Notes under the pieces: generated by a model
What the model saw: only the letters and a program-made list of their open reading frames with translations
The model's database searches: none
Told to the model about the DNA's origin: nothing
Assembly (NCBI RefSeq): GCF_900105995.1
Contig: NZ_LT629785.1
Location: 3,348,001-3,412,000 of the forward strand
Reading direction: 5' to 3'
Length of the DNA: 64,000 nt
From: Pseudomonas pohangensis
GTDB taxonomy: Bacteria; Pseudomonadota; Gammaproteobacteria; Pseudomonadales; Pseudomonadaceae
Position numbers and translations under genes: made by a program
Part shown: in pieces, positions 32,124-41,202 of the stretch
Numbering within the stretch: position 1 is the first letter of the stretch
Layout: each line of letters opens with the position of its first letter

Positions 32124-33359
32124 TCAGCCGCTGCGGCTGCCCTCCACAGGCTGTGGCAGCTCCGGCAAGGCCTGGCCCATCAGTTCCAGGCCTTGCTGCA
32201 ACAACTGGTTGCTGCGCCCGATATCGCCGATGCGGGCAAGCAGGCGCGCCAGTTCGGCACAGTTTTCCGCATCCGGCTGCAACAACAGGCTGGCCTCGAA
32301 GTAGTCCCGGGCCTTGCCCCACAGTTCGCAACTCAGGCACAGCCGGCCAAGGCTGAGCAGCAACAGCGGATCTTTCGGCTGCTGTTGCAGCCAGCCCTCG
32401 GCCAGTTGCAACTGCTTGGCGCTGTCCTTGCTGCGCAGCTGGCCATAGAGTCTGACCAGACGGGCGTCATAACCCTGCTTGAGCGCCTTGCGCAGCAGAC
32501 TTTCCGCTTGATCATCCGCACCCAGACGGTGCAAGGCTTCGCAGTAGCCCAGCAACAGTTCCGGCTGGCGGCGCAAACCCGAGGACATCTGTTGCCAGGC
32601 CTCCGTGACTGCCTGCAGCGCATTCGTGCCTTGTGTTGCGGCTGCCTGCAGACGTCCCTGCCAGGTCTGCACTTCCAGCACAGCCAATTCCTCCGCTGCC
32701 AGCGCCTTGCTCTTGTGCAGCTGCGGCAGCAGGGCCAGCAGTGCCGAATGATCGGCGCTGCTGCGATACTGCTGCACCAGCTCGCGCAATACCTGTGGAT
32801 TACCCGGATAACGCTTGTGCATGACCTGCAGGGTTTCCAGCGCTGCCGCCTGATCGCCGCGCGCCGTTTGCAGTTCGGCATGCGCCAGCGCCACTGCCAG
32901 CTCGGCCTTGGGCTGGCTGGTCAAGGCCCGCTCGAGCAATCCATCGGCTTCCGCGGATTGCCCCAGCTGCTGGGCCGCCCGCGCCGCGCCAAGGTAATAC
33001 ATCAGGGGCTGCTCGGCGTCTTCTGCAGCCCGTTGCAAATGCTTTTGCGCCCGTGCCCAGCGGCCTTCCTGCAAATCCACAAAGCCCTGCTCGGCGGAGA
33101 TCCGGGCCCGGCGGCTGCGATTGCGCCCCGACCACGGATTGACCAGCCCGAGCGAACCCAGCAACAGCCCGAACAGAAAGCGCAAACCGTAGAACAAGGC
33201 CCAGATGGCCACCAGCAGCGCCAGCGTCGCCCACAGACTGGCTTCAAAACGGAAGCCCTGATAAGCCACCAGCACGTAACCGGCACTCTGCGCGATCGCC
33301 ATGCCCAGCGCGGCGGCGGCAGCCACCACCAGCAATATCAATAACGCCAGCCGACTCAT
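32124..33359 (-). CDS. hemY: HemY, TPR-containing membrane protein of haem biosynthesis locus
   Basis: A 411-residue inner-membrane protein. Two N-terminal helices (about 4-24 and 41-70) contain the HemY N-domain, with RISAEQGFVDLQEGRWARAQKHLQRAAE leading into a string of TPR repeats that face the periplasm or cytoplasm. This proteobacterial HemY is not the protoporphyrinogen oxidase of Gram-positives; its function remains unclear, perhaps organising haem enzymes. The ATG overlaps the hemX stop by 4 nt (ATGA). It is last in hemC-hemD-hemX-hemY. Confidence 0.92.
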   Translation of the reverse strand: MSRLALLILLVVAAAAALGMAIAQSAGYVLVAYQGFRFEASLWATLALLVAIWALFYGLRFLFGLLLGSLGLVNPWSGRNRSRRARISAEQGFVDLQEGRWARAQKHLQRAAEDAEQPLMYYLGAARAAQQLGQSAEADGLLERALTSQPKAELAVALAHAELQTARGDQAAALETLQVMHKRYPGNPQVLRELVQQYRSSADHSALLALLPQLHKSKALAAEELAVLEVQTWQGRLQAAATQGTNALQAVTEAWQQMSSGLRRQPELLLGYCEALHRLGADDQAESLLRKALKQGYDARLVRLYGQLRSKDSAKQLQLAEGWLQQQPKDPLLLLSLGRLCLSCELWGKARDYFEASLLLQPDAENCAELARLLARIGDIGRSNQLLQQGLELMGQALPELPQPVEGSRSG

Positions 33360-34471
33360 GGCTGCTTACCTGCAGCCGGGGCAACAGGCTGCTCTTCGAC
33401 CTGCTGCCGCCGGAGTATGTAGGCCTGCAGCGCGGCCAAGGCTGGCTGCATGTCCGGCACGCTGACCGACACCGGCTGCGTGGCCAGTTGTTCGATGCTC
33501 GCCAGCATGGCGCGGCTCTGTGCGTTGTCCTGCTGGAATGCGCCCTGCAAAATTGAGCGGGCCTGCCCGAGCGCCATCGTATAGACCTGGCTATCAGCAT
33601 TCAGAGCTGCCCATTGCGCCTGCTCCAGCGCCAGATTCAGCGCCAGACGCACCTGATCCAGTTGCATCCCGGCCAGCAACGGCCGTACATCCTGGTCGGC
33701 ATTCAGCTGGATACGGAAATAGCGCGACAACTGCTCCCGCCACTGGGCCAGTCGGCTGCTGCCATCGCCCTCGGCGGCGGAGTTGTCCTGAACCTCGCCC
33801 TGCAGGGCAAACACCGGGGTCAGCGGCTGTAGGCCGGGGGTCTGCTCGCGCAAGGCACCCAGCTGCAGAAACAGGCCACTGCGGTCCGGTTGATCAACGC
33901 TGCGCAGGGCCTGCAACAACGTGGCAATCTGCTGACGGGTGGCAAAGGCGTCCGGATCATCCTGCTCGCGCAGAATCTCACTGGCCCCCTCTACCAGCAC
34001 CAGCGCACTGTTGATGTCCTGCAGGGCTGCCAGACGCAGACTGGCCAGACGCAGCAGGTGTTCGGCTTCCGCCAGCCGCCAGCCCTGACGGGTACCACCG
34101 AGTACGCGGGAGACGCGGCGACTGAGAGCCTGCTGCTCACCCTGCAACTGGGCCAGCAGTTGCTGCTGGGCTGACAATTCTGCTGCGGGGGCAAAATCGG
34201 CAAATTTGCTCTGCAATGCTTTGCTCGCGGCAGCACGCTCACCGAGCTGCTGGCGAAGCTGGTCCAGCTGCGTTTGCACAGTCGAGGCGGCGGCTTGTTG
34301 CCGTTGCTGCCAGATCCCCCAGCCCGCGGCACCGGCGGCGAGAAGCGCCAGCAGCAAGGCCAGCAAGGCCAGTCCATTGCCGGCGCGCTGCGGTTTGGCA
34401 GGCGCGACCGGGGGCTCGCGACGGGGCTCTACAGTTGGTTCGACAGGCAGATCAGCTTCACTCACGTTCAT
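33356..34471 (-). CDS. hemX: HemX-family membrane protein
   Basis: A 371-residue protein with an acidic proline-rich cytoplasmic start, one membrane helix (about 33-52) and a long helical domain (about 60-350), starting in the coiled segment QQRQQAAASTVQTQLDQLRQ. It is the usual HemX of the hemCDXY operon. It is often annotated as a putative uroporphyrinogen-III methyltransferase but lacks any SAM-binding motif, so that activity should not be assumed. It lies 12 nt after hemD and overlaps hemY. Confidence 0.9.
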   Translation of the reverse strand: MNVSEADLPVEPTVEPRREPPVAPAKPQRAGNGLALLALLLALLAAGAAGWGIWQQRQQAAASTVQTQLDQLRQQLGERAAASKALQSKFADFAPAAELSAQQQLLAQLQGEQQALSRRVSRVLGGTRQGWRLAEAEHLLRLASLRLAALQDINSALVLVEGASEILREQDDPDAFATRQQIATLLQALRSVDQPDRSGLFLQLGALREQTPGLQPLTPVFALQGEVQDNSAAEGDGSSRLAQWREQLSRYFRIQLNADQDVRPLLAGMQLDQVRLALNLALEQAQWAALNADSQVYTMALGQARSILQGAFQQDNAQSRAMLASIEQLATQPVSVSVPDMQPALAALQAYILRRQQVEEQPVAPAAGKQP

Positions 34472-34483
34472 ATCCTTATCGCT

Positions 34484-35254
34484 TCAGTGCGCCGGTGCAG
34501 GTTCAGCCTGCAGCGCTTCCAGCAGGGCCGCGGCACTCGCGCCACGACAATCGACAACATGCCGTACCCCGGCAGCCCTGGCCAGCGCCGCCACCCTGGG
34601 GCTGGGTACAAACAGTGGCAAACTTGCCACATACGCCCAATCATCAGCGGCCAGCCGGATCAGATGCTCCAGCCCCTGGCCACTGCTGACCAGCAGACCA
34701 TTGAGTTGCTGCTCGTCTATCCGGGCCCGCAACAGACCCGCCGGGTACTCCGGCAACACACGCCGGTACAGTGAAAGATAGTCAACCGTGACGCCTTGTG
34801 CGCGCAAGTGCATGGCAATCAACTCGCGGCCACCCTCACCCTTGAGAATCAGCACGCGCGGCTGCGGCACCTGCAAAGCCCTGTGCAACTGCGGCATCTG
34901 CAGCAGGGCTTCGCTGTCATCTGCGGCCTGCGGCCAGCACACCGGCAAACCATGATCGGCCAGCAACTGGCCGGTAGCCGCGCCCACACTGAACCATTGC
35001 AGATGTGCCGGAGGCTGCGGCCAGTAATGCTCCAGACGCTGCAGCCCCAGGCGGGCCGCTGGCTTGCTGACCACGATGACGGCCGTGTAGTGATCCAGCT
35101 CGAGCATCCGCGCACGCTGCCCGGGTGTTTCCGGCAGCGGCTGAGTCTCCAGCAGCGGCAGGCTGCTGGAGAAAATGCCGCGCGCTGCAAGCTGTGCGGC
35201 AAGGGCTTGCGACTCCACTTGCGGGCGCGTCAGCAGCAGGCGCCAGTCACTCAC
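34484..35254 (-). CDS. hemD: Uroporphyrinogen-III synthase
   Basis: A 256-residue two-domain cytosolic enzyme that closes hydroxymethylbilane with inversion of ring D. The sequence is weakly conserved as usual, but LLTRPQVESQALAAQL at the start, the FSVGAATGQLLADHG and LKGEGGRELIAMHLRAQGV segments, and the LLVSSGQGLEHL region are typical. The start codon is GTG and overlaps the hemC stop (GTGA), so translation is coupled to hemC. Confidence 0.93.
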   Translation of the reverse strand: MSDWRLLLTRPQVESQALAAQLAARGIFSSSLPLLETQPLPETPGQRARMLELDHYTAVIVVSKPAARLGLQRLEHYWPQPPAHLQWFSVGAATGQLLADHGLPVCWPQAADDSEALLQMPQLHRALQVPQPRVLILKGEGGRELIAMHLRAQGVTVDYLSLYRRVLPEYPAGLLRARIDEQQLNGLLVSSGQGLEHLIRLAADDWAYVASLPLFVPSPRVAALARAAGVRHVVDCRGASAAALLEALQAEPAPAH

Positions 35255-36192
35255 GGCTGGCCGGTCTCGCCATACACCGCCCGCAGAATTTCTGCCGCGC
35301 CCTGCTGCAACAACTGTTCGGCAACCTGCACGCCTAGACTTTCTGCGGCTGTCGCCGGCGCGCGCTGTTCAGCACGCAGCAAACGCCCGCCATCGGGCTG
35401 GCCGACCAGTCCGCGCAACCACAACTGCTCGCCCTCAAGTACCGCATAGCAGGCAATCGGCACCTGACAGCCGCCGTTAAGATGTTTGTTCAGGGCGCGC
35501 TCGGCACTGACCCGCACAGCCGTCTGGGCATGATGCAGCGGTGCCAGCAAGGCATGGATGTCACTATCGGCGCTGCGGCATTCGATACCGACCGCCCCCT
35601 GACCACCGGCCGGCAGGCTGTCTTCGGTACTCAGCGAGGAGCGGATGCGTTCGGCAAAGCCCAGGCGGATCAGCCCGGCTGCGGCCAGAATGATCGCGTC
35701 ATACTCGCCGGCGTCCAGCTTGGCCAGACGGGTGTTGACGTTGCCGCGCAGGAAGTTGATTTTCAGGTCGGGCCGGCGCGCCAGCAGCTGGGCCTGGCGG
35801 CGCAGGCTGGAGGTGCCGACCACGCTGCCGGGCGGCAGCTGGTCAAGACTGGCGAAGCGGTTCGAGACGAAGGCATCACGCGGATCTTCGCGCTCGCAGA
35901 TACAGAACAGGCCAAGACCCTCGGGAAAGTCCATCGGCACATCCTTCATCGAATGCACGGCGATGTCCGCCTCGTGCTCCAGCAGGGCGGTTTCCAGCTC
36001 CTTGACGAACAGGCCCTTGCCGCCGATTTTGGCCAGCGGTGCGTCGAGCAGCTTGTCGCCGCGACTGACCATCGGCACCAGGCTGACCTGAATGCCCGGA
36101 TGGGCCTGTTCCAGGGCAGCCTTGACGTATTCAGCCTGCCACAGGGCGAGGGCACTTTTGCGGGTTGCGATGCGGATGGGACGCGGGGGCAT
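35251..36192 (-). CDS. hemC: Porphobilinogen deaminase
   Basis: A 313-residue cytosolic enzyme that polymerises four porphobilinogens into hydroxymethylbilane. The cofactor-attaching cysteine is C242 in LNGGCQVPIACYA, exactly at the E. coli position, and active-site segments RIATRKSALALWQA, HSMKDVPMDFP and NVNTRLAKLD are intact. The ATG at 36192 starts MPPRPIRIATR; a start 30 nt upstream is possible but unsupported. It begins hemC-hemD-hemX-hemY. It lies 85 nt from the algR stop, so it may have its own promoter. Confidence 0.96.
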   Translation of the reverse strand: MPPRPIRIATRKSALALWQAEYVKAALEQAHPGIQVSLVPMVSRGDKLLDAPLAKIGGKGLFVKELETALLEHEADIAVHSMKDVPMDFPEGLGLFCICEREDPRDAFVSNRFASLDQLPPGSVVGTSSLRRQAQLLARRPDLKINFLRGNVNTRLAKLDAGEYDAIILAAAGLIRLGFAERIRSSLSTEDSLPAGGQGAVGIECRSADSDIHALLAPLHHAQTAVRVSAERALNKHLNGGCQVPIACYAVLEGEQLWLRGLVGQPDGGRLLRAEQRAPATAAESLGVQVAEQLLQQGAAEILRAVYGETGQP

Positions 36193-36277
36193 GGCGGCTC
36201 TCGAACAATGAACAGCCACCATGATAACAGGACAAAAGCAGCAAATCGGCCCGCTTGCCTGCCGTGACCTGAGTCGG

Positions 36278-37024
36278 CTAAAGCTGGTTCATCAGCTTGC
36301 GCACCCCGGCCACATGGCGGCGGCTGACTGTCAGCGGCTCGCCGTTGAGGTCACGCAGGTATAACTGGAAATGGCCCAGCGCAGTACGTTGCAGACGTTC
36401 GATCCGCTCGCGCGCCACCAGGGCATTGCGGTGAATACGCACGAAACGCTCGCCGAACTCGTCTTCCAGGGCTTTCAACGGCTCATCCAGCAATACCTCG
36501 CCTTGCGGATGGCGCAGGGTGACGTACTTGTGGTCGGCAATGAAGTAGATCACCTGCTCCAGCGGGATCAGCTCGATACCCTTGCGCGTGCGCGCACTGA
36601 TATGGCTGCGCGGACCGCCCACTTCGTCCTCCACCGGACGGGTCAGGGCTGCCAGTTGTACGCGGTTAGGCCGTTCGGCGTTCTTCAACGCTTCGGCCAG
36701 GGCCTCCAGGCGCACCGGCTTGACCAGATAACCGACGGCGCTGACCTGAAATGCCTCCAGCGCGAACTCGTCATGGGCGGTACAGAAGATCACCGCCGGC
36801 GGCGCATCGCGCTCACACAGTTTGGCCGCCACTTGCAGGCCGTCCATGCCCGGCATGCGGATATCCAGCAGAACCACGTCCGGCTTCAGACTGTCGATCA
36901 GCTGCAATGCTTCTTCGCCATTACCGGCAGCCGGCTCCAGTGCCCGGCAACCGGGAATCTGGCCGAGCAGGCGGGCCAGACGTTCACGGGCCAGCGGTTC
37001 GTCATCGACAATCAGGACATTCAT
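36278..37024 (-). CDS. algR: Response regulator AlgR (LytTR family)
   Basis: A 248-residue regulator. The receiver domain (1-120) has the acidic pocket VDDE at 6-9, phospho-acceptor D54 in VVLLDIRMPG, and lysine in YLVKPVR. The C-terminal LytTR DNA-binding domain (about 145-248) reads FIADHKYVTLRHPQGE, FVRIHRNALVA and LTVSRRHVAGVRKL. AlgR controls alginate, twitching motility and other virulence functions in P. aeruginosa. The length of 248 and D54 match that protein. An ATG three codons upstream (37033) overlaps the algZ stop as ATGA and is an alternative start through translational coupling. Confidence 0.95.
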   Translation of the reverse strand: MNVLIVDDEPLARERLARLLGQIPGCRALEPAAGNGEEALQLIDSLKPDVVLLDIRMPGMDGLQVAAKLCERDAPPAVIFCTAHDEFALEAFQVSAVGYLVKPVRLEALAEALKNAERPNRVQLAALTRPVEDEVGGPRSHISARTRKGIELIPLEQVIYFIADHKYVTLRHPQGEVLLDEPLKALEDEFGERFVRIHRNALVARERIERLQRTALGHFQLYLRDLNGEPLTVSRRHVAGVRKLMNQL

Positions 37025-37029
37025 ATTGC

Positions 37030-38103
37030 TCATGCTTCCTGCGGCAGACTCGCACAAGGATAGCGTAGACAAGCGAAATGGCGACCGTCACGACGTTCGA
37101 CAATTAATCTTGCCTGCGGACCGAAAATCGCCGCCAGACGCGCCTCGATATTGCCCAGCGCCTGACGGGTGCCGCGCGAGGGCCTGGCATCGGCGGCCGG
37201 ATCAAAGGGGTTGCTCACACACAGTTCGAAAATGCCCTCGCGGTAAGAACCCTCAACGCGCACCAGACCACCGTCTATGCGCGGCTGAATACCATGGATC
37301 AAGGCATTTTCCAGCAAGGGTTGCAAGGTCAGCTGGGGAATCGGCAGCTGCGCCGGCAGCGTATCGACCTGCCATTCGAGCTGCAAGCGCTCACCCAGCC
37401 GGTATTTTTCGATCGACAGGTAGCGCCTGGCCAGTTCCAGCTCCTCGCACCAGGGCACCAGCACACCGGGCTTGGCCAGGCTGGCACGGAACAGGTCGGA
37501 AAGGTCCAGCACCGCCTGCTCGGCCTTGTACGGATCGACGGCGACCAGGCTGGCAATACTGTTCAGGCTGTTGAACAGGAAGTGCGGACGAATACGCGCC
37601 TGCAACGATTCGATGCGTGCCTTCAGCTCCGCCTGCTGCTGCCGCCGCCACTGGCTCTGCAGATAGAAATAACGCAACAGCAACGCCGACATGATCAGTG
37701 CAATCAGTGCATGGCGCAGATAGAAGTTCGCCTCGCCGTTGCGCTGCATCGCCCCGCCCAGATTGAAATAGTCGGCAACCGCCGAGCAGCCCAGCGTCAG
37801 GGCGAGCACCACACAACAACAGGTGGTCGAAGCCAGACTCACCGGCATGCGTGCCAGCAGCGGACGCAGACGACAGAGCACAGCCGCCGACAGCAGCACG
37901 ATCCACTGCACAAACAGCGAGGTCAGCGCCAGGCGCACCCAGTCGAAGCCCTGCATGATCGGTTCGGCCAGTACCAGCACCAGCACCAGCAACTCGGCCA
38001 GCAGGATCAGACTGAACAGGGCCTCCGACTCGCACAGCTCGGGCAGGAAGAAATCATCCTCGACCGCCGGCAAGGCTTGCGGCTTGAACCAGTTTTTGTT
38101 CAT
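37030..38103 (-). CDS. algZ: Sensor histidine kinase AlgZ/FimS (LytS-like)
   Basis: A 357-residue membrane kinase. Several helices (about 25-145) form a membrane sensor, and the kinase core starts with RIRPHFLFNSLNS, so the predicted phospho-histidine is H174, one residue from that of P. aeruginosa FimS. The ATP-binding region PLLENALIHGIQ and the terminal GTRQALGNIEARL are shortened, as in this atypical family. It acts with AlgR in fimbrial and alginate control. The ATG at 38103 was chosen by length; its ribosome-binding site is poor. It is divergent from argH and coupled to algR. Confidence 0.92.
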   Translation of the reverse strand: MNKNWFKPQALPAVEDDFFLPELCESEALFSLILLAELLVLVLVLAEPIMQGFDWVRLALTSLFVQWIVLLSAAVLCRLRPLLARMPVSLASTTCCCVVLALTLGCSAVADYFNLGGAMQRNGEANFYLRHALIALIMSALLLRYFYLQSQWRRQQQAELKARIESLQARIRPHFLFNSLNSIASLVAVDPYKAEQAVLDLSDLFRASLAKPGVLVPWCEELELARRYLSIEKYRLGERLQLEWQVDTLPAQLPIPQLTLQPLLENALIHGIQPRIDGGLVRVEGSYREGIFELCVSNPFDPAADARPSRGTRQALGNIEARLAAIFGPQARLIVERRDGRHFACLRYPCASLPQEA

Positions 38104-38237
38104 TTGCTTGGCGATCCCCGCTTCCGCGATTGCAGCAAGCCGCGCGAAGGCGGCTCCGTGCCTGTTATTATTGGTCCACTTTATCCGTTCCGCGGGCATC
38201 GCGCCTGCCCCATTCTCACCTCAGCCACGAGTCAGCC

Positions 38238-39632
38238 ATGAGCCAAGATAAGACCAACCAGTCCTGGGGCGGCCGCTTCAGCGAACCCGTCGATGCCTTT
38301 GTTGCCCGCTTCACCGCTTCGGTGGATTTCGACAAGCGCCTGTACCGCCACGACATCATGGGCTCGATCGCCCACGCCAGTATGCTGGCCAAGGTCGGCG
38401 TGCTGACCAGCGCCGAGCGCGACGCCATCGAGGCCGGTCTGCGGCAGATCCAGGGCGAGATCGAAGCCGGCCAGTTCAACTGGCGCGTCGATCTGGAAGA
38501 CGTACACATGAACATCGAAGCGGTGCTCACCGAGCGCATCGGCGTCACCGGCAAGAAGATGCACACCGGGCGTTCGCGCAACGATCAGGTGGCTACCGAC
38601 ATCCGCCTGTGGCTGCGTGACGAGATCGACCTGATCCTCGCTGAACTGACCCGCCTGCAACAGGGCCTGCTCGGTCTGGCCGAGGCCGAGGCGGACACCA
38701 TCATGCCCGGTTTCACCCACCTGCAGACCGCACAGCCGGTGACCTTCGGCCACCATCTGCTGGCCTGGTTCGAAATGCTCTCGCGCGATTACGAGCGTCT
38801 GGTCGACTGCCGCAAGCGGGTCAACCGCATGCCACTGGGCTCTGCCGCCCTGGCCGGCACCACTTACCCGATCGATCGCAGCATCACCTGTGAACTGCTC
38901 GGTTTCGACGCCGTTGGCGGCAACTCGCTGGACGGCGTTTCCGATCGCGATTTCGCCATCGAGTTCTGTGCGGCGGCCAGTCTGGCGATGATGCACCTGT
39001 CGCGTTTTTCCGAAGAGCTGGTGCTGTGGACTTCAGCGCAGTTCCAGTTCATCGACCTGCCGGATCGCTTCTGCACCGGTTCCTCGATCATGCCGCAGAA
39101 GAAGAATCCCGATGTGCCGGAACTGGTCCGCGGCAAATCCGGCCGGGTATTCGGTGCCCTGCTGGGCCTGCTGACCCTGATGAAAGGCCAGCCGCTGGCC
39201 TACAACAAGGACAACCAGGAAGACAAGGAACCGCTGTTCGACGCCGCCGACACTTTGCGCGACTCGCTGCGTGCCTTTGCCGACATGGTGCCGGCGATCA
39301 AGCCCCGCCGCGAGAGCATGCGCGAAGCGGCATTGCGCGGTTTCTCCACCGCCACCGATCTGGCCGACTACCTGGTCGGCAAGGGCCTGCCGTTCCGCGA
39401 CTGCCACGAGATCGTCGGCCATGCCGTCAGACACGGCGTGGAAACCGGCAAGGACCTGGCCGAAATGAGCCTGGACGAACTGCGCCAGTTCAGTGAGCAG
39501 ATTACTGATGATGTATTCGCCGTGCTGACTCTGGAAGGCTCGGTGAATGCCCGCGACCATATCGGCGGCACCGCACCGAATCAGGTGCGCGCGGCGGTAG
39601 CGCGTGGCAAGGCGCTGCTTGCCGGGCGCTGA
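38238..39632 (+). CDS. argH: Argininosuccinate lyase
   Basis: A 464-residue cytosolic enzyme of the fumarase/aspartase superfamily that splits argininosuccinate into arginine and fumarate. Conserved signatures are TGRSRNDQVATD (substrate binding), TAQPVTFGHHLLAW with the general-acid histidine, and the flexible loop GSSIMPQKKNPD carrying the catalytic serine. The start MSQDKTNQSWGGRFS matches other ArgH proteins; frames starting upstream extend into the algZ-argH intergenic region. It is divergent from algZ, the usual order in pseudomonads. Confidence 0.97.
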   Translation: MSQDKTNQSWGGRFSEPVDAFVARFTASVDFDKRLYRHDIMGSIAHASMLAKVGVLTSAERDAIEAGLRQIQGEIEAGQFNWRVDLEDVHMNIEAVLTERIGVTGKKMHTGRSRNDQVATDIRLWLRDEIDLILAELTRLQQGLLGLAEAEADTIMPGFTHLQTAQPVTFGHHLLAWFEMLSRDYERLVDCRKRVNRMPLGSAALAGTTYPIDRSITCELLGFDAVGGNSLDGVSDRDFAIEFCAAASLAMMHLSRFSEELVLWTSAQFQFIDLPDRFCTGSSIMPQKKNPDVPELVRGKSGRVFGALLGLLTLMKGQPLAYNKDNQEDKEPLFDAADTLRDSLRAFADMVPAIKPRRESMREAALRGFSTATDLADYLVGKGLPFRDCHEIVGHAVRHGVETGKDLAEMSLDELRQFSEQITDDVFAVLTLEGSVNARDHIGGTAPNQVRAAVARGKALLAGR

Positions 39633-39666
39633 GCTGCGCGTTTTTCCTGACTGGATATCCGCAGTA

Positions 39667-39846
39667 CTGATCGTTCCCTCGCTCCTGCGTGGGAACGCAG
39701 CGTCAGGCGCTCCGCGCCTGTGGGCCGCAGAGCAGCCCGGGAGTCGTTCCCACGCTGGAGCGTGGGAACGATCAGAAATTTCCAATCCGTCATAGCCCTA
39801 CCCAGCACCCTTGAGGTTTCCGCGCTGGAGCATGGAAACCATCAGC
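39667..39846. repeat. Dispersed inverted-repeat element (Pseudomonas GATCGTTCCC type)
   Basis: Three related units lie between argH and gcdG. Unit 1 starts CTGATCGTTCCC at 39667 and ends GGGAACG near 39697. Unit 2 is a near-perfect hairpin CGTTCCCACGCT/AGCGTGGGAACG at 39745-39770, continuing ATCAG. Unit 3 is a diverged copy, GGTTTCCGCGCTGG to GGAAACCATCAG, at about 39815-39846. Such units are familiar as intergenic dispersed repeats in many Pseudomonas genomes. No gene is present here. Confidence 0.7.
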
Positions 39847-39865
39847 AACACCAAGGCTTACGCGT

Positions 39866-41089
39866 TCAAAGCACCCCGGCGCTGCGCAGCTGGCTGATCT
39901 GCTCCGCGCTCATGCCCAGCAGTGACTGCAACACCTGCTCGGTATGCTGGCCCAGTAGTGGCGGTGCCTGGCGGTACTCCACCGGTGTGACGGACAGGCG
40001 GATCGGGCTGGCCACCTGTGGTGCCAGGCAACCCAGCGCATGGGGCAGATCAAGGCGCAGACCGCGGGCCTTGACCTGCGGGTCTTCAAATACCTGCTGC
40101 AGATTGTTGATCGGCCCGCAGGGTACGCCGGCCTGCTCCAGCAGTTCGATCCACAGCGCCGTGCTCTTGAACACCGTGACCTGGCGCAGCAGCGGTATCA
40201 GCACCTCGCGATTGGCCACCCGTGCCTTGTTGCTGGCAAAGCGCGGATCGCTGCCCAGCTCGGCACAGCCGGCCACCTCGCAGAACTTGCGGAACTGGCT
40301 GTCGTTGCCCACGGCCAGAATGAAATCGCCATCGGCGCTGGGGAAATCCTGGTAAGGCACGATATTCGGGTGGGCATTACCGAGGCGTTTGGGCGGCACG
40401 CCGGTGGTCAGGTAATTCATCGCCTGGTTGGCCAGACAGGCCACCTGCACATCCAGCAGCGCCAGATCAACATGCTGGCCAACACCCGTCTGCTCGCGGT
40501 GATTGAGCGCGGCGAGAATGCCGATGGTGGCGTACAACCCGGTGAGAATATCGGTGAGGGCCACGCCGACCTTCATCGGACCGCCGCCCCCTTCCTCCTC
40601 GCTGCGCCCGGTCAGGCTCATCAGGCCGCCGAGGCCCTGCACCATGAAGTCGTAACCGGCGCGCTTGGCGTAAGGCCCGTCCTGGCCGAAACCGGTTATC
40701 GAGCAGTAGATCAGCCGCGGATTGATGGCTTGCAGCGAGGCATAATCCAGCCCATACGCAGCCAGCCCGCCGACCTTGAAGTTCTCCACCAGTACATCAC
40801 ATTGCGCCACCAGTTCACGCACGATGCGCTGGCCTTCGGCCTGGGTGAAATCGATGGTCAGCGACTGCTTGTTGCGGTTGGCGCCAAGGAAGTAAGCCGC
40901 CTCGCCGGTGTCGTTGCCCTGCGCATCCTTCAGGTAAGGCGGCCCCCAATGGCGGGTATCGTCACCCACGCCGGGGCGCTCGACCTTGATCACTTCGGCG
41001 CCAAGATCGGCCAGCACCTGCCCGGCCCAGGGGCCGGCCAGCACGCGGGATAGGTCAAGCACACGGATATTGGCAAGGGCGCCGGACAT
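39866..41089 (-). CDS. gcdG: Class III CoA-transferase, probable glutarate CoA-transferase
   Basis: A 407-residue CaiB/BaiF-family CoA-transferase. The N-terminus NIRVLDLSRVLAGPWAGQVLADLGAEVIKVE and the signature GYDFMVQGLGGLMSLTG are diagnostic, and the catalytic aspartate is D180 in GVALTDILTGLYA. Homologues next to gcdH transfer CoA from succinyl-CoA to glutarate in lysine degradation (GcdG of P. putida); this role rests on synteny. GAGCTG precedes the ATG. It is transcribed leftward like gcdH but is separated from it by two other genes and a repeat element, which is unusual. Confidence 0.8.
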   Translation of the reverse strand: MSGALANIRVLDLSRVLAGPWAGQVLADLGAEVIKVERPGVGDDTRHWGPPYLKDAQGNDTGEAAYFLGANRNKQSLTIDFTQAEGQRIVRELVAQCDVLVENFKVGGLAAYGLDYASLQAINPRLIYCSITGFGQDGPYAKRAGYDFMVQGLGGLMSLTGRSEEEGGGGPMKVGVALTDILTGLYATIGILAALNHREQTGVGQHVDLALLDVQVACLANQAMNYLTTGVPPKRLGNAHPNIVPYQDFPSADGDFILAVGNDSQFRKFCEVAGCAELGSDPRFASNKARVANREVLIPLLRQVTVFKSTALWIELLEQAGVPCGPINNLQQVFEDPQVKARGLRLDLPHALGCLAPQVASPIRLSVTPVEYRQAPPLLGQHTEQVLQSLLGMSAEQISQLRSAGVL

Positions 41090-41133
41090 GGCAGCAGCTC
41101 CATAAAAAGAACGCATCAGATAGGGCGGGCAGA

Positions 41134-41197
41134 CGCAGGGCGGGCTTCCGCCCACCGTAGCCAATAGAACCTTGGTGGGCTGAAGCCCACCCTACGG
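41134..41197. repeat. Dispersed GGTGGGC/GCCCACC repeat, copy 1
   Basis: Two small hairpins, GGCGGGC/GCCCACC (41139-41156) and GGTGGGCT-GA-AGCCCACC (41174-41191), followed by CTACGG. Read on the minus strand the whole unit aligns with the copy at 44028-44088: both run CGTAGGGTGGGCTTCAG, a variable middle, then CGGTGGGC and a second hairpin. It lies between gcdG and the aminotransferase gene. Confidence 0.75.
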
Positions 41198-41202
41198 TTT
41201 GT

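Noticed and set aside
33356..34471. Uroporphyrinogen-III methyltransferase (name often given to HemX)
   Set aside because: No SAM-binding or tetrapyrrole-methylase motif is present; the protein is a membrane-anchored helical protein.
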